From Epiperipatus broadwayi (Eukaryota; Onychophora; Udeonychophora; Euonychophora; Peripatidae), in NCBI GenBank assembly GCA_028023455.1, contig JAQFVV010012435.1, positions 2,356,001 to 2,420,000 on the forward strand: DNA of 64,000 nucleotides, read 5' to 3'. Of this stretch, positions 24,045 through 34,619 are shown piece after piece. Position 1 is the stretch's first letter. Each line of letters begins with the position of its first letter. The position numbers and the translations under genes were made by a program. The notes beneath the pieces are model-generated. The model saw only the letters and a list, made by a program, of their open reading frames with translations, was not told the DNA's origin and ran no database searches.

Positions 24045-24101
24045 TTCTATCCCCAGACCAATTAGTTTCAAGCCTATGGATCACCTCAGTGAGGAGCTAG
24101 A
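24045..24101 (-). ncRNA. hammerhead-like arm, left, F1-related
   Basis: Minus strand: stem I TCCTCA with TGGGGA (6 bp with one G-U), core CTGAGGT (A9 is U), stem II region GATCCATAGGCTT, GAA, then ACTAATTGGT and C17. Stem III is AC/GT with a larger loop. The layout is right but the core is damaged. Confidence 0.5.
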
Positions 24102-24286
24102 ACCTTCAGACACTATATCCAATAAGTCTATTAATATATGGTAGATCTGAATTTAGTTCAGTCCCATATAACTATTTAAGTTAAATAGCTGGAGTTTAAA
24201 GACATTTTCATGTCCAAAATTTTTAAAGGTTTTACTTACATATTAAATAAGTGCTGCTTTTGAGCTGACATTTTACATCTAGTGTC

Positions 24287-24350
24287 TGAATGTTCTCGCT
24301 CCTCACTGAGATGAGCCATAAGCTTGAAAACAATTGGTCTGGGAATAGAA
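24287..24350 (+). ncRNA. hammerhead-like arm, right, F1-related
   Basis: Core CTGAGAT (G8 is A and A9 is U), stem II AGC/GCT with loop CATAA, GAA, then AACAATTGGT and C. Stem I is weaker than in the left arm. Decayed sister of the left arm. Confidence 0.45.
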
Positions 24351-24365
24351 ACATTTCAGATAGAG

Positions 24366-26175
24366 ATTTTGAATATTTTCTTTTACTTCACTTATCAATT
24401 AAGAACTTGTTTGAGCTATTTTTTTTATTAATACCTTTACTTAATACAAAGAAAATAATAAATAAAATGTAAATATTATAAATAATTTTTGCAGAAATTT
24501 TGTCTTTTTTTAAAAAGAATAATAAAAAAATGTAAATATTAAATACAACTGCTTAACAACTAAAACATATTCAGTACAATAAAACTGTAAAAAGAATTGT
24601 AGGCCCCTGAAAGTGTATATTAAAAAAAAGATTGCCAAGCTTGGTAGACTGGAAAAAGCTCAAGAACTATATTCATTGTGCTTAGAGTTATTAATTTACT
24701 TATATTTATTAAGCTGTGTTTTTTGTTTAATTATATTTTAAAATATGTGTATTTTTAGATGTGTATGCATTTCATTATTAAATAAAACTATTTACTCAAG
24801 TAAATCAAAATTCATGGTAAGCTGGTCAAATTGATGGTCATTAATACAACATAAACTGCTAGTAAAAGCTTTTGAACTATAAGTAAACAGATTAATAGTA
24901 AGTTGTCTGTTTACTGCAAAGCTCACTAGTAGTAGGTTTTAAGCAGATATGTATATATGGAAGTAGTTAAGAATTACTATTGCAAAGATCTTGGTTTTAA
25001 TATATAAAAAATCATTCTAAACATTGTTTGAACCACATTTAGATGCACCCAATCACATATATGATAAATTAATGTTTTCTTTTTTATAAGAAAATAAACT
25101 TACTTTTATTAATATATATATAGAATTTATATTTTTCTGCTTGTAAACAAAGCTTGGGAAAAAAAAAAAAACTCTATGATTTGAGTTTGAAATTTCAAAC
25201 TAGATAAGAAATATTACTATCTTTTTTTAAAATCTCTTCAATTATTATTTTGTGTATTTTTAATACTCTCAATATTATATTATTTTAAAAAAAGGTACAA
25301 ATAATAATATTGGGTATAAAATAATACATAAAAAATATATCTGTTGAATTGTTTTTTCAGTTGCTTCTCCAGCAAAAAAAAATTTGAATTTTTATTCTGT
25401 ATTAGAATTAAAATATTTCAAAATCCCATCAACTACAGACAATAATAAATGCCAAATACAACGTTTCCATTTAAAACCATATTTAAAAAAAAATAATACA
25501 AATTATTATTCAATCTTTTTCTATTATTACTTTACAACAATCGTCTTTGTAACATCTGTATCTGTCATTGGAAAAACAAAGCTGTAGTTATCATATTAAC
25601 AATAACGTAATGGGTTTTTTATCTAGTTAGGTTATCTAGTAATTTTTTTTATTAGCAATTATGCATTAATCATAAGTTATTCATACGTTGTCTAATTATA
25701 ATTTACTTGATGAAAGAAAACGATCACTTTTAATGTTACTTCAATTTCCGCGATTAATGATGCAATCATTTCAATGTCTAATATGTCGATTGTTATGCTT
25801 ATTTGGGGGTCTATAAAAGTAACATTTAGTTTTAAGCTTAGGATTAACAGTTATTAAGAAGAAATGTCAATCAACATTTTAAAATACATCAAAAAGTATT
25901 AACAATTAATAATTAAGTTTATTTTAAATAATTGTAAGATGAGTTTCTCAACTCTTTCAAAAAACACAAAAAGAATATTTTCATAATATTTTAATCAACT
26001 TTGATAGCATATAATTCATTATAATCAAACTTTTTATATTGTTTAATTAATTTATTGATTGATTGATTTCAACTGGTAATACTGTGAACTGACTGTATTG
26101 AATTGATACAATAGTTATCTGTATCTATGATTTTGATATCAAAAATAATATATAATAGTGAATTGCATTATATGT
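24366..26175. other. AT-rich DNA, no gene recognised
   Basis: Frames at 24.29-24.47 and 25.38-25.59 kb have no recognisable domain. Poly-A and TA tracts are common. Confidence 0.5.
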
Positions 26176-26179
26176 TTTT

Positions 26180-26320
26180 GTTAATCCTACTAATATATGG
26201 AGTAACTGACTTTAGTTCAGGCCCATATAACTTTTTAAGTTGAAGAGCTGAATTTGAAGACATATAGATGTCTGAGAATTTCATATCTTCTTCTTGATAG
26301 TTAAGTATTACATAAATGTT
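26180..26320 (+). repeat. partial F1-related repeat
   Basis: ctttagttcaggcccatata, actttttaagttgaagagct, gaatttgaagacatatagat, gtctgaga align with the middle of the 24-kb fold-back and with the 408-bp unit (cagttcagacccatgtagct ... gagtttgaagacattaacgt). No ribozyme part is present. Confidence 0.55.
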
Positions 26321-28094
26321 TATATATATATATATTGTAAGGGTAGCTTAAAATCTAACTTTAATATAACTCTAGTTGATAATCAAATTAACCTACATTG
26401 TCACATATAAACTAACTATATATATATGTACAGATACAACAAACGTGTGTATTGATAACTATATTAAGAAAAAAATCAAAATCAAACAAATTTGAATGTC
26501 TACTAAAAAGATAGAAAATTCCAATTAAAAGAAAATAATAATAGTAATTGTAATAATATATATGTCTATTAATAATAAATTAATAAATATGTTTTACATT
26601 ACTTTGATCAGACTTTGACTAAGTAAGCATGGTAATGGCCCAATGTCAAAATCGTCAGTAGATTTCCAAATAGGGAAGATAAAAAACAAAATTCTACTAA
26701 GTGATTTTCTTTTGATTATCATTAAAATAATGCACAAAACAATAAATATATATATATAGTAATGAAAAAGGAAATAAAACATTATAATAGTAAACAATAG
26801 AAGCGGAGGACAATCAACAATAAAATCAATTCATTTCCATTTTCTTTTTGCTACTAGATAGAGAATAAAAAGATATATATATATAAGTTGTACAAGACAA
26901 CATCAAAAATTTGATTGCTCAAATCTGGAGGAAAATATATAACTTATCTGAACATTTTAAATAGTTACTGAATGGTTTGAAAATATATTACCAGAAGTGA
27001 TTATTAATATTTAAATCAAAAGCCTTCGTGATAAACTTAAGCATTTGTAAGAAATAGTCTCGATGATATAAATATACATTTGATATAAAAAGGAACTAAG
27101 CTATTCTTTGAATACAAATCAAGCAATGGAATAGAATATAAATAGATTATATATATACATATTTACCAAGGAATAATTCTGTTCGTATAAAAAAAATTAT
27201 TAATAACAAATACCTAAATAACTATATAAAATTTTATTTATATATTTTTTATATAAAAAATAATGTTTGCCTGCTCATTGAATAATGTTGTAGAGCTAAG
27301 TATTTTATCAGTCCCTACAAGAAAATGCACAATGTTTATTTTTCAACTGTGTTATTTTTCAACTGTGTGATGCCTGTCCAAGACTTTTAGATATCACATC
27401 TAAATGTACTCATGGATATCAAAAGAAGAATAACAATAGGGAATGGTTTATTGAGGATTCTTCACGAGTATTGCCTAAACTACCATAACATTTTAACTGA
27501 TACATTAACGGATGGTGCATATTAGAAAATTGTAATTGCCTAACTCACTGCTTCACATCAATCATCATAGAGAAACAGCAATGCATTGTATGATAAAAAA
27601 ATATTTTTTTTATTATTCTTTATGGATATGTTAGTAGAATTTGTTTTATATATTTTTTATTACTAGCTTTATTCATCACCATAGTTGGAAACCAAAATTT
27701 TAGGATATGGGAGAGTCCATTGTATCTAAATTTTAGAAAATGTGGGGAAGAAGATATTATTAGCTTAAATTTTTTTTTAATAAAATGTAGATATCCTCCC
27801 TACATAGTGACATGACATTGGGTATTATCATCATCATTTATCCTTACCATTATGGATAGAGATAAGATTGTATTTACTAATATTCCATAAATATATATAT
27901 ATATTTGACACATGACAGAACTTACATTGTTTATATTGTTTTTAATAATATTTATTAATAAGTGTTCATTCATTTTGGATGATGAGACCCTTGATTGAAT
28001 GGTCATTTTCTATTTTATTAATACATAGAAAATGGCATCTCCCAAGGATAGGAAATTTCTAATACAGGGAATAAACTAGGAATCTACTTAATAC

Positions 28095-28095
<1 letters not shown>
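26321..28095. other. AT-rich DNA, no gene recognised
   Basis: Several short TA runs (26.32, 26.75, 26.87, 27.89 kb). Frames at 26.6-26.8 and 27.8-28.0 kb run through these tracts and are rejected as genes. Confidence 0.5.

Positions 28096-28096
<1 letters not shown>

Positions 28097-28181
<85 letters not shown>
28097..28181. repeat. (TA)n microsatellite, about 85 bp
   Basis: Uninterrupted alternating T and A. Longest pure dinucleotide repeat in the window. Such tracts can extrude cruciforms and vary in length. Confidence 0.98.
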
Positions 28182-28182
<1 letters not shown>

Positions 28183-29035
28183 CACATTAAATAGTTAATT
28201 GATTCATAACAGATACAACATTGGATTAATGATTTTTATTGTGTTATTTATTACATTTTTATTTTTCCAATCATCAATTGATTATCATATATACACACCC
28301 ACACAAATTTTTTTTAGTATATAATAATATAGTAAAATAATAAAATGAATCTTCTAATTGACTTACAACTCATGTAAATATATGATTGTATATATAGAAT
28401 GTAAATTCATCACTGAAGAGCGTTTAATGCAATATCCCACCTGAATTCGAATTCTGAGGCTATTTGAAATCCAAAAGAGAGGATAAATATAGATGAACTA
28501 GCCTAAATTGTGTCTAAATTTAATGTGTAATGAAGAGCTAGCCCATTCAAAGTGGGCATGATCATTGGTTAATTACTTCATCATGTCATTCTTTGTATCC
28601 TACCCAAAGACCCTAGGTCTGATGGTAGTAAGATACAAACCCCTCATCTCAGTAGGTAAAAACCATTACATATTTATGGCCATCAACTTTTGGGCTCTAA
28701 ATGTTAAGGTCCGATCTGTTACAATATATATATATATTGTACATCTTAGAATACAAAGGAGGGCTGCAATTAGATGATATTGGAAGTTTTTGAAAGAAAA
28801 ATTTGCTGCAGTAAAAGTTAGAAGACAGCACTATAAAATATCAAATAAACAAAATAAGGGATCAGCATGTTCTATATGTGGACACATTTGTGATTTGAAT
28901 ATTCATTACAAAATGCATCTCTAAGATAATAATATTATTGTTGTTGTTGTTATTATATCATCTCAGAGAGAGCTGATTTACTTATTTGTGATTTGATATT
29001 AAATAAAAAATGAAAATATTAAAAAAAACTTTTTT
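28182..29035. other. no gene recognised
   Basis: The part at 28.42-28.80 kb is less AT-rich than its surroundings and includes a 70-codon plus frame (28,565-28,777), but I recognise no domain. On the minus strand GGGTTTGTATC resembles a pol III B box, so an unrecognised SINE is possible. Confidence 0.4.
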
Positions 29036-29047
29036 ATTCTTCTAATT

Positions 29048-29165
29048 TTTTTTTCCCATATGTCAAAGCATTGACCGGGAAGTGAACCTGCGACAACTGT
29101 CTGCAAGCAACTGCTTGCTTGCAAGCCCTGCTGCGCTGACTTCTTGGCTACAAACACTTGACTAG
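29048..29165 (-). mobile_element. tRNA-derived SINE, family S1 (copy 1)
   Basis: The minus strand carries a B-box-like stretch (GGTTCACTTCCCGGTC) and a D-arm-like head. The flanking direct repeat tcttctaatt (29,038-29,047 and 29,166-29,175) is a 10-bp target-site duplication, evidence of retroposition. Related copies are at 33.21, 34.50, 38.50 and 43.04 kb. Confidence 0.75.
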
Positions 29166-29175
29166 TCTTCTAATT

Positions 29176-29775
29176 CACTTTATAAATGCTCGTCCTGGAT
29201 CTATTATTTTCACATTTTGCAAGCATATGTTTGAAATTGATCAACTTGAAATTATTTATTCATAGCATGTTTTATGTTTTATCATTATCAATTTTCAACA
29301 CAAGAATAATGAAAAAGAATAGTAAATTTTATTTTTATTAATGGCTTAATGTTTATATGTAATTTTAAAATAATTCCGTACACCCAGTATGGGAAAGTTT
29401 TTCTGGTATTAAGAGCCACATATACTTTTAATGTATCTTTGAATCACTTTTAAGATTGAGTTCAGTGAAAGTAACACAAGCCATCAAATTAAAACACTTT
29501 TTACCAACAAAATATGATAATAAGATCCATATTATTAACCCTATTAACTGGTGTTACTTAATAGCTAAAAATTTAAAGTTTTAAAAATATCTGTTTTTTG
29601 ACATATAAAATATTCTAATATTGGTATATATAAAAGTTTAGGAAAAATATCAATGAAATCAATATTCAAATTGACTTGATGACTCAGAGACTCACTTTGG
29701 AAATCACATATAGCTTATGAGTTGCAGTTTTTCCACAATTGGTATATATTGTACATATGATAAAAATGTAATAAG
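29176..29775. other. AT-rich DNA, no gene recognised
   Basis: Nothing recognised. Confidence 0.5.
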
Positions 29776-29777
29776 AG

Positions 29778-29880
29778 TACCAAACTCTCCATAGACTTGT
29801 GTCACCAAGTGTAAGCCTTCATAATCAATGATGCAGGAAGATTTGCCCATAAAATTCCTATCTAATGCATATACATTCAT
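29778..29880 (-). repeat. partial F4 repeat
   Basis: Plus-strand landmarks caaactctccataga, ttgtgtcacc, atcaatgatg and cataaaattcctatctaatg match the minus-oriented arms of the F4 fold-backs at 48.09 kb and 60.42 kb (actctcca, agtg.cacc, atcaatg, cataaaa.ccctatctagtg). The ribozyme part is missing. The open frame here is the by-product of this repeat. Confidence 0.6.
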
Positions 29881-30164
29881 CAGCGATGTGATCATGTGAT
29901 ATACGATAAAAATATCTCACCTATATACATACACATATATTAAAATTATATACAGTTAATCATTTTTAAAAGTGTTCAATGTGCTTATAAAATGTGTAAA
30001 TGATAGTATATCTGTATTTATGTAACTAATGCTCATAGTAGAAAAAGGTATTCTTGCAGTATTTTAATTTTTTAACTCTTTTTGTTTATCATACAACATT
30101 TTAAATTATTTTTGTCATCGTTTTAATGTGTATATATAATTTTTAAGTAGCTATATATAATTCT

Positions 30165-30350
30165 TTTTGCATACATAAGTGTGTATGCTTTATGAAATGG
30201 TTTTATTCCTTTTCTTAATTTAGCTGAATGCATTTCAGTAATCTGAGCTATGATTATGGTGATCGCGACTGAAACTACACCCAACTAAATTAAGAAATAA
30301 AAACCACTTGGTAAAACATACACTCATATGTATTCAAAAGTGTTACTTGT
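30165..30350. repeat. fold-back element related to the one at 22.3 kb
   Basis: Arms: taagtgtgtatgctttatga, aatggttttattcc, cttaatttag on the left and ctaaattaag, ataaaaaccacttggtaaaa, catacactcatat on the right. The loop has TTTCAGT and ACTGAAAC. Confidence 0.65.
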
Positions 30351-30603
30351 ACAAATGAAGAGCAAAATTAATATTATATTGTATATATACTAAAAAGCAT
30401 TTGCAGTATGCACATTTATGTATGTGTTGCAAATATAAATAATTATTATATAGGGTTCATTACTACCTTTTTTGCAGGGAGGGGGATGAAGCTTAGAAGT
30501 ATATGTAGAGATATGGATCCTAATATATAAAACATATATATTTAATACTTATAAATACAGTAATTAGATATATGTAAAGTATAACTTCAAAAATTTTATC
30601 CAT

Positions 30604-30645
30604 TTAGGAGCGCTTTCGACTATCCTCGTATTCTTTGTCAACTAA
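30604..30645 (-). ncRNA. hammerhead-like motif, F3 left arm
   Basis: Minus strand: stem I TTAG with CTAA (4 bp, complement of 30,642-30,645 and 30,604-30,607), core TTGACAA, stem II based on GA.TA./.TAGTC, GAA (complement of 30,615-30,617), stem III AGCGCT, C17. C3 to U and G8 to A are the defects. Confidence 0.55.
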
Positions 30646-30812
30646 CACTATGAAAGGCTAACCTTCCCACAATTCCATGATCTTAATGTTTGTTTCCTTA
30701 AGTTAAATAAAGGAAGTTATGTTAATATACAAATACAAACAAGACTTAATTAACAGACAGGCAGCAAATGTTAAGATCACTAGAGTTGTGGGAAGATTAG
30801 CTTTTCAAAGTG

Positions 30813-30854
30813 TTAGTTGACAAAAATTACTAGGATAATCGAAAGCGCTCCTAA
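30813..30854 (+). ncRNA. hammerhead-like motif, F3 right arm
   Basis: TTAG (30,813-30,816), TTGACAA, stem II weakened, GAA (30,841-30,843), AGCGCT (30,844-30,849), C17 (30,850), CTAA (30,851-30,854). Mirror of the left arm, with the same two core changes, so these preceded the duplication or reflect the source copy. Confidence 0.55.
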
Positions 30855-30869
30855 GTCGATAAAATTTTT

Positions 30870-31555
30870 AATTATCTAATTACTGTATTTATAAATATTC
30901 AATTATAAGATTATGTATATTGATTTGAAGAAATACAGACATTGAATTATAATATTAAAACATATATATTATATGCACTAAAATTTTAAATGAAGCATAT
31001 TATAATAATGATCTTCAATTATTTAGTCTTATTTGTTATAGTTTATAGCTTTATGTAACCACTGGACTACAATTTTCTGCATAAGTGATCGTTTGTAAAA
31101 TATAATGATTCGTTCATTTATTAAAAACACAATTTAATAGTATTTTTTTTATTCTCAGAAATGTTTGATTTTTAATATTCATGTTAACTTTTTTGTTTTA
31201 AGCTAGACGCAGAAAATTATTCAAGAACAGTTTCTAAAAGTGGCATTTACAAATAATTTGAATATTTCGTAAACAAAAATAAAATCATAGTTTCAGCAAA
31301 CATACAGTTAGTTAAAAAAAATGGTCTTTTTAAATACGATAAAAACAATATGATTTATATCTTCCTAACCATCGTCATCAAATATGTAATGCTTGGTGAT
31401 GAGAAATAGTCTTTAGAAGCTATATTAAAGATTTAGAAATTTTTTGAATTGATTTTTGGATGCAAATTTTTTATTGATTTCTCTAATTAATGTTTTTAAA
31501 AAAAGCGAAATAGTAATTAATAAAAAATATTCAGTATAGAGCATTTAATATATAG
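30870..31555. other. AT-rich DNA, no gene recognised
   Basis: Nothing recognised. Confidence 0.5.
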
Positions 31556-31559
31556 GGTA

Positions 31560-31835
31560 TATGAGCACGGACTTTCACACAGCCCACCACTCTCCACACT
31601 ATCTCATAACACTGATCCACTTAAACACATATATGTTGAAAAGATGAATACTCACCAATATACGTATTTCATGCTAAACCAGCAATCATCAGTTGATCCA
31701 GATTACCATCTCTACACATATATGCTATAAGTGCTCAGATATATATTAAGATAACCAATCCTCATACTTTAATGGACAGGCTTCAATCTACTCTACACTC
31801 CAACTCTTCTACTGTCCATCCAATTGTTACAAAAA
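31560..31835 (-). repeat. HHR/tRNA-like family F2, copy 1
   Basis: Minus-strand order: upstream part (tggatggacagtagaagagt, tggagtgtagagtagattg, aagcctgtccattaaagtat), hammerhead (31,697-31,654), then a tRNA-like tail with the D-arm-like ATGAGATAG and a weak B box. About 275 bp. The same order recurs in the other F2 copies. Confidence 0.75.
31654..31697 (-). ncRNA. type I hammerhead ribozyme, F2 copy 1
   Basis: Minus strand: ATCAA (complement of 31,693-31,697) pairs with TTGGT (31,654-31,658) as stem I. The core is CTGATGA (31,686-31,692). Stem II is TGCT/AGCA with loop GGTTT. GAA is intact (31,668-31,670). Stem III is ATA-CG-TAT (31,660-31,667), and A17 (31,659) gives the triplet AUA. All core bases are conserved. 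Position 11.1 is U, opposite U, where other copies imply an ancestral G-C. Confidence 0.75.
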
Positions 31836-31999
31836 TGAAATTTTGTAGCCTCAATAATTAAAAATTCTCAAAAGATTAAATATTTAGTTCTTTAGAGATA
31901 AGTTCGATGCCTTATTTCCTTCTAGACAAACTAGTATGATTATTTATTTACCTAAACAATATATATGCATATTGTCTATACTAAAGTTAAGGTAATTAT

Positions 32000-32290
32000 A
32001 AGAGACATGAACTCAGAATTTTAAGCTTCCTACTTCTATCCAATCTATCTTCTACAACCAATACACATGACCACATACATTGAAAAATGTTTTCCAACAT
32101 ATGTATTTTATGCTAAAGTAGCATTCATTAGTTGATCCAAATAACAATCTCCCACACATATCAGTGCTCAGTCTGTATTAAGTTAGCAACTCTTCAAACA
32201 TTAATGGACAATCTTCAATCTTCTCCACTCTCCAACTTTCAGCCATCCATTTTATTTGTATAAGATGGATTAGATAGATGTAGGGAGCTT
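32000..32290 (-). repeat. HHR/tRNA-like family F2, copy 2 (decayed)
   Basis: Minus-strand order as in copy 1. The core here reads CTAATGA and GAA reads AAA, so it is inactive. The tail has GAGTTCATGTCTC, a recognisable B box. It lies in direct orientation relative to copy 1. Confidence 0.65.
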
Positions 32291-32517
32291 GAAAAATCTA
32301 AGTTCAAATCCCTTATTATATATATATATATAAATAAAATACTGAAGATTTTATTAACACTCATATACTATATTTTTCATAGTTAACGATTTCTTTTTTT
32401 TCCAAAATTCATTTCATAAAAATATCTCATGTAATGTCAGAGAAAGTCTATGAAGTGCTGCAATTTTTATTGGATGAATAAAAAAATAAACAGATAAGTT
32501 TTTGTAAACGAATTATA

Positions 32518-32546
32518 ATGAAGAGACCCATAGGTCGAAACTGGTC
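32518..32546 (+). ncRNA. hammerhead-like core, isolated
   Basis: ATGAAGA (C3 is A), then GACC-CATA-GGTC as a perfect stem II with the canonical G-C closing pair, GAA (32,537-32,539), ACTGGT as a minimal stem III and C17 (32,546). The flanks do not form a stem I. The following ctggggatgg resembles the downstream strand of the F4 and F1-relative ribozymes. Confidence 0.45.
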
Positions 32547-32651
32547 TGGGGATGGGGACAATCTAAAATAAAGATGATTTAAATGCCTTCTCTTGTAGTA
32601 ACATTTATCATAATAAAAAAAAAGCTTGTTTAGAGCGTTAGCATGCTCTTA

Positions 32652-32655
<4 letters not shown>

Positions 32656-32688
<33 letters not shown>
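32656..32688. repeat. (TA)n microsatellite
   Basis: About 33 bp of pure TA repeat, directly next to the tail of an S2 repeat. Confidence 0.95.
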
Positions 32689-32689
<1 letters not shown>

Positions 32690-32825
32690 CAAATGACTTT
32701 ATTATTTAATAGTTATAAGAATCTCAAGTATTTGAATTGCCACAACTGGAGTCAATTTGGGGACCTTATGCTCCAATCTCTGACTCTCTACTATTACACT
32801 AAACCATACAAAAGGAGTAAATCAC
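32688..32825 (-). repeat. SINE-like repeat, family S2
   Basis: ataatcaaatgactttatta is the reverse complement of the tail at 58.36-58.39 kb, and the rest aligns with the copies at 0.79 and 58.25 kb. It lies between the TA tract and a large palindrome. Confidence 0.55.
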
Positions 32826-32829
32826 CCTT

Positions 32830-33400
32830 CCTTAGACTATGAGTTAAAAGCATTCTAAATGTTGAACAAAGAATCCAAAATAGAATGAATCACATCTTCT
32901 CAGAAATTCTGATGTTTATAAGCATACAACATTGTTAGTAATTCAGATTGAAATTAATTTATTAGCCAGATGGAGAATGGCATTTGTAATATCCTTCATT
33001 CATAGCCTGAAGGAGAATGTTTTACTCTGTTTATATATATTGAGCTATGTTTACTTTAAAGTTTCAACAGCGTTAAAATTGAGATGCTGTCTCCACCTTG
33101 TGTAATTGATTATGAGTCTAATAACTCTTAAATGCCATATTTCATCTGGCTGATAAATTATGTTCACTCTGAATTACCAGAAGTGTTACAAACACTCCCA
33201 AGAATAGGTGATTAGTCAAGCGTTGTTAGCCGAGGGGTCATCGCACCTGCCTTGTAAACAAGTAGTTGGTTGCAGATGGGTGTGGGTTCGCATCCCAGCC
33301 GATGCTATTACATATGGAAAAAAAGAATAGGTGATTCATTCTGTTTTTAATCCTTTGTTCAACATAAGAGTGCTTTTAATTCATAGCCTGGGAGTAGTGG
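32830..33400. repeat. large palindromic element (arms about 230 bp)
   Basis: Left arm landmarks: ctatgagttaaaagcatt, tgttgaacaaagaatcc, aatagaatgaatcac, attcagattgaaat, attagccagatggag. Their reverse complements appear in order on the right (about 33,110-33,390). The right arm is interrupted by a SINE (33,214-33,322) with its own target duplication, so the palindrome predates the SINE. Confidence 0.75.
33214..33322 (+). mobile_element. tRNA-derived SINE, family S1 (copy 2) with 14-bp TSD
   Basis: The head GTTGTTAGCCGAGGGGTCAT and the B box GGGTTCGCATCCC give a tRNA-like body, followed by a short A-rich tail. The target duplication aagaataggtgatt lies at 33,200-33,213 and 33,323-33,336, exact over 14 bp. 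This is the clearest retroposition event in the window. It sits inside the right arm of an older palindrome. Confidence 0.88.
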
Positions 33401-33725
33401 TTTACTTATTTTATAGGAGATTTGAACATAGATCTTCAAGCTCTCTCCAGCTATTCACTCTATATCATTCAATCAATACAAATGATCATATACATATGAA
33501 AAAGATAAATGATCTCCAATTATATATATTTTATGCTGAACAAGTACACATCAGCTGGTCCACATCATCATCTTCCACTACATATATAATCAATGCTCAG
33601 TTTATATTAAGAAAGAACATATTTGAACTTTAATGGACAGGCTTCAATCTACTTTACTTTCCAACTCTTCAGCCATCCATACCATTGAAAATCTGATGAT
33701 GGAACATCTAATCCCTTGTTGATGC
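33380..33725 (-). repeat. HHR/tRNA-like family F2, copy 3
   Basis: Minus-strand order: ggaacattccatcatcag-like start (33,700-33,715), body, hammerhead relic (CTGATGT, so A9 is lost; GAA reads AAA; about 33,515-33,560), tRNA-like tail with TATGTTCAAATCTCC. Tail-to-tail partner of copy 4 across a central 110 bp. Confidence 0.7.
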
Positions 33726-33834
33726 CAATATTATTGTCATTTTCATGTTTTTAAAAGTCCTATACATGAAGGGTCATATTGACTTAAAGTCAACAGGAGC
33801 ATGATAATTATATTGCAATCAAGAAGAGATTTGG

Positions 33835-34115
33835 ATGTTCCATCATCAGATTTTCAATAGTATGAATGACTGAAGAGTTGGAGAGTAAATTAGATTGAAG
33901 CCTGATTATTAAAGTTTGAAAATTTTCTAACTTACAATAAACCAAGCACTGGTATATATGTGTGGGAGATAATGATCTGGACCGACTTACGAGTGTTGGT
34001 TCAGCACAAAATATGAATATTGGAGAACATTTATCTTTTTTGTATATATGTCATCATGTGTATTGGTTATATGAGATAGAGTGAATAAATGAATAGAGCT
34101 TGAAAGTCTGTGATC
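33835..34115 (+). repeat. HHR/tRNA-like family F2, copy 4
   Basis: Plus orientation: gatgttccatcatcagattt, body, hammerhead relic (33,980-34,024), tRNA-like tail ending in GTGATCAAATTCCC. Forms an inverted pair with copy 3, an arrangement known for Penelope pLTRs. Confidence 0.7.
33980..34024 (+). ncRNA. hammerhead relic, F2 copy 4
   Basis: Core CTTACGA (33,986-33,992; G5 is U). Stem II GTGTT/AGCAC is fully paired including the canonical G-C at 10.1-11.1. GAA reads AAA. Inactive, but it shows the ancestral 11.1 C. Confidence 0.55.
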
Positions 34116-34499
34116 AAATTCCCTATAATTACATCTAAATTCCAATTATAAATTTAACTTGTATTCAAATATTACTCTTTTTGTTTACATATACATTGAG
34201 TTATGTTTGGCATAAAGAAAGCCACATTATTATATAATAAATAAAAACAATACTTTTCTTATCATTTTCTAGCAACTCTAAATAATAACAGAAACATTTC
34301 AAACCATTCTGATGTTTCTATTCATTGGCAATCTTTGATTTAGTTTTTCATTTTTTGTAATGGCTTCTGTATCTTCACCATTATTTTAAAGAAAGCTGTT
34401 ATTTTAATGCCATAGTATTCTATTTACATTTAATTATAATTTTATTTGTTAAATCTGTTCTTTAATTCACCAAATGAGTGTCGTCAAGTTTCTTCCATT

Positions 34500-34612
34500 T
34501 TTTTTTTTAAATGTCATAGCTATCGGCCGGGACGCGAACCCGCAACCTGGGCAACTGCCTGCAAGTGCAAGGCAGTCATGCTGACTTCTCGACCACCAAT
34601 GCAAGACATACA
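34500..34612 (-). mobile_element. tRNA-derived SINE, family S1 (copy 3)
   Basis: Minus strand: head TTGCATTGGTGGTCGAGAAG, interior CTGCCTTGCACTTGCAGGC and B box GGGTTCGCGTCCCGGCC. Of the five copies it looks most like a tRNA. Target duplication not clear. The frame through it at 34.45-34.66 kb is not a gene. Confidence 0.75.
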
Positions 34613-34619
34613 TTTTTAT

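Larger units (their letters stand above)
24037..24365. repeat. fold-back relative of the 408-bp family, with two hammerhead-like arms
   Basis: The arms are inverted (left 24,040-24,115, right 24,285-24,360): left ctatccccagaccaatta, right caattggtctgggaatag. The middle (24,120-24,270) is related to the 408-bp array: gatctgaatttagttcag, cccatataac, gtttaaagacattttcatgt correspond to gatctcagttcag, cccatgtagc, gtttgaagacattaacgtgt there. A third relative, without ribozyme arms, is at 26.18-26.32 kb. Confidence 0.7.
30595..30862. repeat. fold-back member of family F3
   Basis: The inverted arms (30,604-30,690 and 30,770-30,854) each carry the F3 hammerhead-like motif. The middle (acaaacaagacttaatta, acagacaggcagcaaa) matches the tandem copies at 3.83 and 4.20 kb. 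Confidence 0.75.

Noticed and set aside
28097-28181. Replication origin or promoter because of the TA tract
   Set aside because: Microsatellites of this kind are common in this DNA; nothing else supports such a role.
33331-33633. 100-codon frame starting in the SINE flank
   Set aside because: Spans the end of a palindrome and an F2 repeat; sister copies are not open.
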